Of a stretch of 6,363 bases of DNA, positions 1 to 3,943 are shown one piece after another. A model generated the notes under the pieces. That model did not search any database. It had not been told where the DNA came from and worked only from the letters and a program-made list of their open reading frames with translations. The DNA lies in the NCBI GenBank assembly GCA_948844705.1, contig CAQNVT010000135.1, forward strand, positions 1-6,363, in the 5' to 3' direction. Position 1 is the first letter of the stretch, and each line of letters begins with the position of its first letter. Made by a program: the position numbers and the translations under genes. Source of the stretch: an uncultured Dorea sp. (GTDB taxonomy: Bacteria > Bacillota > Clostridia > Lachnospirales > Lachnospiraceae).

Positions 1-74
1 GTCGAATAATCCGCCTTGTCGATAAGCGCCTTCGCCAGGCGTACGTTCTTTTCGTCGATTATACGCGAAATCAT
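1..74 (-). CDS. N-terminal fragment of an unidentified protein (possibly DHH-family phosphoesterase)
   Basis: The first 24 codons of a minus-strand gene that leaves the window at its left edge. It begins MISRIIDEKNVRLAKALIDK and then continues ADYS. It is supported as a real gene by an excellent Bacteroidetes-type promoter (113-144) about 30-40 bases upstream of the ATG and by the absence of any other reading of this stretch. There is no Shine-Dalgarno sequence before the ATG, as is usual in Bacteroidetes. The opening resembles, from memory, the N-termini of Bacteroidales NrnA-like DHH/DHHA1 phosphoesterases (oligoribonuclease/pAp phosphatase), in which a short helix precedes a DGDA motif; that motif would lie outside the window. 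The function is therefore a weak guess; the presence of a gene is more certain. Confidence 0.5.
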   Translation of the reverse strand, partial: MISRIIDEKNVRLAKALIDKADYS

Positions 75-112
75 TGTTTCTAACACAAGCCAACAAAAGG
101 CATTGGCCAGTG

Positions 113-144
113 CAAAGATAGCATTTGTCGGGCGAAGACACAAC
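113..144 (-). promoter_or_regulatory. Bacteroidetes-type promoter (-33/-7) for the gene at 1-74
   Basis: On the minus strand TATCTTTG (120 to 113) matches the Bacteroidetes primary sigma factor -7 consensus TAnnTTTG exactly. A GTTG element (144 to 141) lies 20 bases further upstream, the expected distance for the -33 element (TTTG/TTG). Transcription would start near 105 and run left, leaving a leader of about 30 bases before the ATG at 74. The motif is one of the clearest signs that this end of the window is Bacteroidetes DNA. Confidence 0.7.
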
Positions 145-146
145 GT

Positions 147-182
147 CGCAGGCTCCCGCGTATAATTCCGCGGGAGCCTGCG
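147..182. terminator. Perfect 14-bp GC-rich hairpin, probable intergenic terminator
   Basis: The arms CGCAGGCTCCCGCG (147-160) and CGCGGGAGCCTGCG (169-182) are perfectly complementary around the 8-base loop TATAATTC. The hairpin lies between the flavodoxin and the promoter of the next gene, 3 bases upstream of that promoter's -33 element, where it would insulate one unit from the next. Neither side carries a good T-run (CTACTATTTG on the plus side, ACGTTGTGTC on the minus side), so it is not a textbook intrinsic terminator. It could instead be a 3'-end stabilising hairpin or an operator. The hairpin itself is certain; its role is inferred. Confidence 0.5.
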
Positions 183-221
183 CTACTATTTGCGTATGAA
201 ATAAAATTCAGCAGATTAATT

Positions 222-243
222 CATTGGCTGCACGAAGCCAATG
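222..243 (-). terminator. Hairpin directly downstream of fldA
   Basis: CATTGGCT (222-229) and AGCCAATG (236-243) form a perfect 8-bp stem with a 6-base loop, starting 17 bases beyond the flavodoxin stop codon. On the minus strand it is followed by AATTAATC, an AT-rich but weak tail. It is probably the 3' end of the flavodoxin transcript, acting alone or together with the stronger hairpin at 147-182. Confidence 0.45.
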
Positions 244-260
244 GCTTGCCGAGATGTACC

Positions 261-758
261 TTAAGCTTTTTTAATTATTGCAGCCCAGTCGGCAAGGCGC
301 TTGTCGGTGATTTCCGGGCGGTTGACTTCGTCGAGCAACAAGCCGTACATCGTGTTTCCGTCGGTGGCTTCGGAATGCTCGTAATTATATACATCGGCAG
401 GATACTCGCCGACAAGCACAGCTTCGGTAGGTTCCATTCTCTTGCGGATTTCACCAACCGCATTGCAGAAGGTATCGGTCATACTTTCGTCGCCCAGACC
501 GAAGATGGCCATTTTATGGCCTTTGAGGTTGAGAGCGCCGGCACCGTCGAGGAAGTCGTACCAGTCGTCCTGCAGTTCTCCGCTTCCCCATGTGGAGCTG
601 CCCAGCACCATCAGGCGGTAGTCGCCCAGGACAGAGGGTGCGGTATCGGCCACGTTGTGGATGTCCTCGTCGGATACGCCCAGGAGTTTACCGAGCTTAT
701 GTGCCACCTCTTCGGTGGTTCCGGTTGTGGAGCCGTAGAATATACCTATATCTTTCAT
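261..758 (-). CDS. fldA: Flavodoxin, long-chain (FldA)
   Basis: A 165-residue FMN-binding electron carrier of the cytoplasm. Flavodoxins replace ferredoxin as low-potential redox partner of enzymes such as pyruvate:ferredoxin oxidoreductase, typically when iron is scarce. The phosphate-binding loop GSTTGTT is at residues 9-15 after a short beta strand. The 50s loop GSSTWGSGELQDDW (53-66) carries the flavin-stacking Trp57. The 90s loop GLGDESMTDTFCNAVGEI (87-104) follows the strand HKMAIF. The extra loop of long-chain flavodoxins is near 118-140. Length and the ELQDDWYDFL and LLDEVN segments fit the Bacteroidetes FldA group. The Tyr usual in the 90s loop seems to be replaced by Met93. The start is the ATG at 758; before it there is only AT-rich sequence with no Shine-Dalgarno, normal for Bacteroidetes. 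It appears monocistronic, with a terminator upstream at 851-880 and hairpins downstream. Any iron regulation cannot be seen in the sequence. Confidence 0.95.
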   Translation of the reverse strand: MKDIGIFYGSTTGTTEEVAHKLGKLLGVSDEDIHNVADTAPSVLGDYRLMVLGSSTWGSGELQDDWYDFLDGAGALNLKGHKMAIFGLGDESMTDTFCNAVGEIRKRMEPTEAVLVGEYPADVYNYEHSEATDGNTMYGLLLDEVNRPEITDKRLADWAAIIKKA

Positions 759-779
759 TGTGTCGTATGTTGATTATGT

Positions 780-787
780 TAAAGATA
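780..787 (-). promoter_or_regulatory. Candidate -7 element for fldA
   Basis: TATCTTTA on the minus strand matches the Bacteroidetes -7 consensus TAnnTTTG in all but the last base and lies 21 bases upstream of the flavodoxin ATG. No TTG is visible at the proper -33 distance, so support is weak. A promoter is expected between 758 and 850, because an intrinsic terminator closes the upstream unit at 851-880. Confidence 0.3.
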
Positions 788-846
788 TAACAGCCAGAGC
801 TCCCAGTCTGTTCATCGAAAAGCGGATTACAATGAACGACAACACG

Positions 847-880
847 AAAAGGGGGCCGCGGAACATATGCCACAGCCCCC
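847..880 (-). terminator. Strong intrinsic terminator (minus strand)
   Basis: Read on the minus strand, GGGGGCTGTGG (880-870), the loop CATATGTT, and CCGCGGCCCCC (861-851) form an 11-bp stem, followed by TTTT (850-847). Two of the pairs are G-U, which pair in the minus-strand RNA but become A/C mismatches in the plus-strand RNA, so the structure belongs to minus-strand transcription. It ends whatever gene originally lay to its right and separates it from fldA. It is 16 bases beyond a possible stop codon at 897-899. Confidence 0.75.
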
Positions 881-896
881 TTCGGTTGGGTATCTT

Positions 897-932
897 TTAT
901 TCGGAAGGAATCAGATTACGCCCTGGCCCATC
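897..932 (-). pseudogene. Possible 3' remnant of a Bacteroidales gene cut at the junction
   Basis: In a minus-strand frame different from the GH42 frame, the sequence reads DGPGRNLIPSE followed by TAA at 897-899, then 16 bases and the intrinsic terminator at 847-880. The spacing is what one expects of a real gene end. If the window is chimeric near 925, the last 8 to 10 codons here would be all that remains of the original gene upstream of fldA. It is too short to identify, and chance cannot be excluded. Confidence 0.25.
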
Positions 933-1702
933 AGGTTTGTTGTGACCGGCACGTCCGGCATTTCCTTCTTTATCTCGTCATATTCCAGCCGGAAGCAGTC
1001 CAGCATGCTGTCGGACATAAACCTCATGTAATCCAGGGAAATGCCCTGGAACATCGTCGATTCCCGCCCGTTATGCCAGAAATGCTCACTCAGGAAATTG
1101 GGAAGCACGATCTCGTCCCAATCATAGAAGGTATGCCCCCAGAAAGAGGTATTGTAGCTTCGGTTCACTTCCGCTATCGTGCCGTACTTTTCCCTGAGCC
1201 ATTCCCGGAAGGCCCTTTCACAGTTCTCACAATAGCATTCCCCGCCAAATTCATTGGATACGTGCCATGCCACAATATTGTCATACTCCTTATAACGCCC
1301 TGCAAGCTCTGCGGCAAGCTTCGGCGCATAATGTCTGTAGGAGGGACTGTTGGGGCAGGAATTGTGACGCCCTCCAAATTTTCTCTTCATGCCGTTTTTC
1401 TCTGTCCTGAGTATGTCCGGATGCCGTTTCGCCATCCACGCCGGATGTGCTCCCGTAGAGGTCGCCATACATACCTTGAGCCCATTTTCCTGCACCAGCT
1501 CCATGATCCTGTCAAGCCGCGTGAAATCGTATGTGTCCTCGCCGGGCTGCAGCGCCGCCCAGCTGAATACATTAAGCGTCACCATATTGATGTGTGCTTT
1601 TTTGAGAAGACGCATGTCCTCCTGCCATACCTCCTCGGGCCACTGCTCCGGATTGTAGTCCCCGCCGTACAATATCCCATTTACTCTGCTTCCATAACCC
1701 AT
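911..1702 (-). CDS. GH42 beta-galactosidase, truncated N-terminal part
   Basis: The first 263 residues of a glycoside hydrolase family 42 beta-galactosidase; family members usually have about 650-700. These enzymes hydrolyse terminal beta-galactosides, often in the cytoplasm after transport of oligosaccharides. Seen here: the opening strand GILYGGDYNPEQWPEEVW (9-26), the TIM-barrel segment HINMVTLNVFSWA, and HPAWMAKRHPDIL (86-98). The acid/base Glu151 sits in WHVSNEFGG. The four family zinc-site cysteines are Cys116, Cys156, Cys158 and Cys161. Similarity runs to VPVTTNLMG (251-259) and stops there; the last residues QGVI before the TGA at 911-913 do not fit the family. The nucleophile Glu (near residue 310), the rest of the barrel, and the trimerisation and C-terminal domains are missing, so this piece cannot be active. 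The start ATG at 1702 follows AGGAG by 10 bases. The cut is more likely an assembly join than natural decay, because the remaining reading frame is intact. Confidence 0.9.
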   Translation of the reverse strand: MGYGSRVNGILYGGDYNPEQWPEEVWQEDMRLLKKAHINMVTLNVFSWAALQPGEDTYDFTRLDRIMELVQENGLKVCMATSTGAHPAWMAKRHPDILRTEKNGMKRKFGGRHNSCPNSPSYRHYAPKLAAELAGRYKEYDNIVAWHVSNEFGGECYCENCERAFREWLREKYGTIAEVNRSYNTSFWGHTFYDWDEIVLPNFLSEHFWHNGRESTMFQGISLDYMRFMSDSMLDCFRLEYDEIKKEMPDVPVTTNLMGQGVI

Positions 1703-1712
1703 ATCTTTTTCT

Positions 1713-1717
1713 CTCCT
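1713..1717 (-). promoter_or_regulatory. Shine-Dalgarno sequence of the GH42 gene
   Basis: AGGAG on the minus strand, 10 bases upstream of the ATG at 1702, fixes the start of the GH42 protein. The rest of the 115-bp gap to moaC (1703-1817) shows no convincing -35/-10 pair; it holds one copy of the direct repeat described at 1787-1840. Confidence 0.6.
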
Positions 1718-1786
1718 TTTTCTTATCTGCTCTTACCCCGGATCCGCCATGCCGGCAGGCAGCGGCTTCTTAATCCGCGTCTCCGG

Positions 1787-1840
1787 CCTGCAATATATCC
1801 GGGTCCGTCATTCTCACCTACAATATATCCAGGTCCGCCA
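1787..1840. repeat. Imperfect 24-bp direct repeat, 30-bp period, at the end of moaC
   Basis: Copy A (1787-1810) and copy B (1817-1840) share the core CAATATATCC and match at 21 of 24 positions, separated by 6 unrelated bases. Copy B encodes the last residues of MoaC (LADLDIL) and its TAG stop; in copy A the corresponding triplet is CAG. The period of 30 keeps the frame, so reading on past the TAG gives 15 more codons (including MTDPDILQ) to a TAA at 1770. This looks like a local duplication after which the copies diverged. Confidence 0.75.
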
Positions 1841-2339
1841 GGGTTCTGGCGGGCTTTTTTGCGGCGCGCCGGTTCTGTATGTCGCCGCTTTTTCCGCCGC
1901 TCTTTCTAAGAAGGCAGATCTCCCCTATCTCCATGGACTTATCAATCGCCTTGCACATATCATATACGGTAAGAAGAGCCACGCTTACGCCTGTGAGCGC
2001 CTCCATCTCCACGCCTGTCTTCCCGGTCACCTTTACCGTGCAGTAGCAGTATACCGCACATTCCTCCGGATTCATCTCGAACTGCACCCGGCACCCCGTA
2101 ACCGGCAGGATATGGCACATAGGGATCAGCTCCGACGTTCTCTTAGCCCCCATGATTCCTGCCGTCGTCGCCACCCCGAGCACGTCTCCCTTTCCGACCG
2201 TGCCTTCTTCTATGGCATCGTACACCGCCCGGCTCACAAGGATCCTTCCCATAGCCGTAGCCGCTCTTTCCGTGTCATTCTTTCCCGTCACATCCACCAT
2301 GAGCGCTTTTCCGTATTCGTCAAAATGTGTCAGCTCCAT
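1818..2339 (-). CDS. moaC: Cyclic pyranopterin monophosphate synthase MoaC
   Basis: MoaC converts the cyclic GTP product of MoaA (3',8-cH2GTP) into cyclic pyranopterin monophosphate, the second step of molybdenum cofactor synthesis, in the cytoplasm. The protein has 173 residues from the ATG at 2339. Family motifs run [18 protein letters not shown] (3-20), [20 protein letters not shown] (50-69), IPMCHILP (72-79), [15 protein letters not shown] (105-119), YDMCKAID (126-133) and KSGGKSGD (146-153). Lys50, His76, Asp127 and Lys130 correspond to the catalytic E. coli Lys51, His77, Asp128 and Lys131. The usual Pro after CH is Ile77. Upstream in-frame ATGs at 2363 and 2348 are less likely: the purine-rich AGGAGGGAGG (2358-2349) lies 9 bases before 2339, and family similarity begins there. 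The 19-residue tail after KSGGKSGDI is atypical and runs through a plus-strand terminator-like hairpin. No other moa gene is present, so its partners must be elsewhere. The gap to the upstream terminator is too short for a molybdenum cofactor riboswitch. Confidence 0.96.
   Translation of the reverse strand: MELTHFDEYGKALMVDVTGKNDTERAATAMGRILVSRAVYDAIEEGTVGKGDVLGVATTAGIMGAKRTSELIPMCHILPVTGCRVQFEMNPEECAVYCYCTVKVTGKTGVEMEALTGVSVALLTVYDMCKAIDKSMEIGEICLLRKSGGKSGDIQNRRAAKKPARTLADLDIL
1833..1860 (+). terminator. Plus-strand terminator-like hairpin inside the 3' end of moaC
   Basis: CCGCCAG (1835-1841), the loop GGTT and CTGGCGG (1846-1852) make a perfect 7-bp stem that extends to 9 bp with one G-T pair, followed by six T (1855-1860). 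It is a textbook intrinsic terminator on the plus strand. Read on the minus strand the same hairpin has no T-run behind it. It lies in the moaC frame, encoding roughly residues Lys162-Asp169. No plus-strand gene is visible to its left that it would serve, so its present role is unclear. Confidence 0.55.
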
Positions 2340-2348
2340 TTTTCTCAT

Positions 2349-2358
2349 CCTCCCTCCT
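2349..2358 (-). promoter_or_regulatory. Shine-Dalgarno region deciding the moaC start
   Basis: AGGAGGGAGG on the minus strand contains two overlapping Shine-Dalgarno cores. Its second half, GGGAGG, is 9 bases from the ATG at 2339; the first half is only 4 bases from the ATG at 2348. This and the family alignment favour 2339. Upstream, TAAAAT (2405-2400) could be a -10 element, with TTGTGG 20 bases before it, which is too far to trust as a promoter. Confidence 0.6.
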
Positions 2359-2410
2359 ATCATGCTTTCGCCTTTCCCCGCCTCTTGTATTCTTCTCCTA
2401 TTTTACACCA

Positions 2411-2441
2411 TAATAAAAGGGACTTCCACAAGAAAGTCCCC
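2411..2441 (-). terminator. Intrinsic terminator after the DUF1934 gene
   Basis: On the minus strand GGGACTT (2440-2434), an 8-base loop and AAGTCCC (2425-2419) form a 7-bp stem followed at once by TTTTATTA (2418-2411). It begins 4 bases beyond the stop codon of the DUF1934 gene and closes the dnaE-pfkA-DUF1934 unit. moaC, downstream, should therefore have its own promoter in 2340-2410 or depend on read-through. Confidence 0.85.
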
Positions 2442-2444
2442 AAT

Positions 2445-2885
2445 TTACTTCGCTTCAACCTTGATCCTGATGACGCAGTCCGCGATCTTATCTCCGCTTA
2501 CATCAAGCTCATACCGGACGTATACGTCGATCCTGTCCTCCGCAACGTCCACCGTAAGCTCCCTTGTATGTGTCCCTACAACGATCGAGCCGTAAGGCGT
2601 CTCATACTGCGTGACCGCAAGCCTTCCTTTCTCAAAAAACAAATGTGTATTGGTGAGACCGGACTTTGTAACCTCCAAGGATTCATTTTCTTTAATCTTT
2701 ATCTTATTTTTAATTGTTCCGGACATCCCCTCCACAGGCGCTTCATAAAGAATATAATGCTTGCCGTTCTTAAAATAATATACGGCAGGGCAGATGACCT
2801 CCACAGGCTCTGTCTCTTCCTCACCTGTCTGTATATTCTCCTCATAGTGGAGTCCGGATATGGTGATCAGTACATCCTTCGTCAT
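2445..2885 (-). CDS. DUF1934 family protein (YwiB-like beta-barrel)
   Basis: A 146-residue protein of the DUF1934 family, which includes B. subtilis YwiB and has a lipocalin-like beta-barrel fold; its biochemical role is not established. Diagnostic parts are the opening MTKDVLITISGLHY (1-14), the strand pair PAVYYFKNGKHYILYEAP (33-50) and the segment FFEKGRLAVTQYETPYGSI (83-101). They are followed by alternating strands ending in CVIRIKVEAK. Length is about that of the family. There is no signal peptide or membrane segment, so it should be cytoplasmic. The gene starts 16 bases after the pfkA stop codon. Its own Shine-Dalgarno sequence is poor (AAGAG, about 9 bases upstream), which suggests translation coupled to pfkA. 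It is the last gene before the terminator at 2411-2441. Family assignment is confident; function is unknown. Confidence 0.9.
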   Translation of the reverse strand: MTKDVLITISGLHYEENIQTGEEETEPVEVICPAVYYFKNGKHYILYEAPVEGMSGTIKNKIKIKENESLEVTKSGLTNTHLFFEKGRLAVTQYETPYGSIVVGTHTRELTVDVAEDRIDVYVRYELDVSGDKIADCVIRIKVEAK

Positions 2886-2901
2886 AGGCAGTTACTCTTG
2901 A

Positions 2902-3879
2902 CTACAGTGCAAGAAGCTTCGCGATATCATACTGATAAGGCGGGATTTCCTTCTTCATACCGAGCGCCTCGTCGATATCGAAATCTACGTACTGTCCATG
3001 TCTGTAGCCTACGACACGGTTTGACTTGCCTGCGATCAGAAGGTCAACCGCCATCGCCCCCATAATGGACGCATATACTCTGTCCTTACAGGTCGGGCTT
3101 CCGCCCCGCTGCATGTGCCCGATAATCGTGGCACGGGTCTCCATGCCGGTCGCTTCTTCGATCCTTTTTGCCATATTGATAGAATCGCCGATACCCTCTG
3201 CATTGATGATGATGTAATTCTTCTTTCCACGCCTTCTGTTTTCCTGGATATCCTTGACGATGATCTCCTCGTTGTAGTCATGCTCCTCCGGCAGAAGGAT
3301 GCGCTCCGCGCCGTTTGCGATTCCGCACCATAATGCAAGATATCCTGCATCTCTGCCCATAACCTCTATGATCGAACATCTCTCGTGGGAGGTGGAGGTA
3401 TCGCGCACCTTATCGATTGCTTCCATCGCTGTATTTACCGCCGTATCGAATCCGATCGTATATTCTGTACAGTCGATATCAAGGTCGATCGTACCCGGGA
3501 TACCTACCGTATTTACTCCCAGATTTGCAAGCTTCTGGGCGCCGGCAAAGGAACCGTCTCCTCCGATAACTACCAGGCCGTCAATACCGTACTTCTTACA
3601 GATAGCCGCAGCCTTCTGCTGGCCGTCCTCCGTACGCATCTCCTCGCAGCGGGCTGTCTGAAGGATCGTACCTCCTCGCTGAATGGTGTCGGATACATCT
3701 CTTGCAGACAGGTCAATGATCTCTTCGTTCAAAAGTCCCTGATAGCCTTTTCTGATTCCTCTTACCTTGAGTCCTTTCCCAAGACCGGTCCTGACTACCG
3801 CACGGATCGCCGCATTCATTCCCGGAGCATCTCCTCCGCTTGTAAGAACACCAATTGTACGAATTATTTTCTGTGCCAT
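2902..3879 (-). CDS. pfkA: ATP-dependent 6-phosphofructokinase
   Basis: PfkA phosphorylates fructose 6-phosphate to fructose 1,6-bisphosphate, the committed step of glycolysis, as a cytoplasmic tetramer. The protein has 325 residues, close to the usual 319-325. Motifs run IGVLTSGGDAPGMNAAIR (9-26), the nucleotide site GGDGS (106-110), the catalytic loop GIPGTIDLD (126-134) with base Asp132, DTSTSHERCSIIEVMGRDAG (160-179) and GHMQRGGSPTCKDR. Gly109 and Gly129 correspond to E. coli Gly104 and Gly124, which mark ATP rather than pyrophosphate users. The residue after the catalytic Asp is Leu, where E. coli has Asn. The ATG at 3879 is chosen because GGAGG lies 8 bases upstream and similarity begins there; the ATG at 3933 would add 18 residues unlike the family. 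It lies 64 bp after dnaE, a common arrangement in Clostridia, and 16 bp before the DUF1934 gene. A TTGACA (3926-3921) in the gap could be a -35 element, but its -10 partner is poor. Confidence 0.97.
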   Translation of the reverse strand: MAQKIIRTIGVLTSGGDAPGMNAAIRAVVRTGLGKGLKVRGIRKGYQGLLNEEIIDLSARDVSDTIQRGGTILQTARCEEMRTEDGQQKAAAICKKYGIDGLVVIGGDGSFAGAQKLANLGVNTVGIPGTIDLDIDCTEYTIGFDTAVNTAMEAIDKVRDTSTSHERCSIIEVMGRDAGYLALWCGIANGAERILLPEEHDYNEEIIVKDIQENRRRGKKNYIIINAEGIGDSINMAKRIEEATGMETRATIIGHMQRGGSPTCKDRVYASIMGAMAVDLLIAGKSNRVVGYRHGQYVDFDIDEALGMKKEIPPYQYDIAKLLAL

Positions 3880-3887
3880 GATTCTCT

Positions 3888-3892
3888 CCTCC
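3888..3892 (-). promoter_or_regulatory. Shine-Dalgarno sequence deciding the pfkA start
   Basis: GGAGG on the minus strand, 8 bases before the ATG at 3879, selects this start over the in-frame ATGs at 3894 (which overlaps it) and 3933. The gap further upstream holds TTGACA at 3926-3921; at 17 bases beyond it the sequence is AAACAT, a weak -10, so an internal promoter is possible but not shown. Confidence 0.7.
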
Positions 3893-3943
3893 ATTGTATG
3901 TTTCTTTGTTAAAATTATCTTGTCAAGCCACATTTTACAGGAA

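Noticed and set aside
261..758. Flavodoxin gene acquired by the Lachnospiraceae-like genome through horizontal transfer
   Set aside because: The flanking signals on the left (promoter, lack of Shine-Dalgarno, terminator) are also Bacteroidetes-like, and the boundary cuts the GH42 gene with no mobile element, so a join of two contigs is simpler.
246..773. Plus-strand open frame of 175 codons covering the flavodoxin
   Set aside because: It mirrors the flavodoxin gene almost end to end; the minus-strand reading has all the flavodoxin motifs.
1073..1909. Plus-strand open frame of 278 codons opposite the GH42 gene
   Set aside because: It is antisense to a clear GH42 frame, lacks a ribosome-binding site, and its repeated Pro-Gly-Pro tail comes from the direct repeat and hairpin region rather than from a domain.
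2340..2410. Possible molybdenum cofactor riboswitch ahead of moaC
   Set aside because: Only about 70 bases separate the upstream terminator from the moaC start, too few for that riboswitch, and no paired structure is visible there.
1749..3065. Long plus-strand open frame (438 codons) across moaC, DUF1934 and the end of pfkA
   Set aside because: It lies opposite three well-identified minus-strand genes, has low-complexity Arg/His/Ser/Leu-rich content typical of an antisense shadow, and matches no family I know.
2902..3879. Pyrophosphate-dependent phosphofructokinase
   Set aside because: The GGDGS motif and the Gly at the position before TID indicate ATP use; pyrophosphate enzymes carry Asp and Lys at these two sites.
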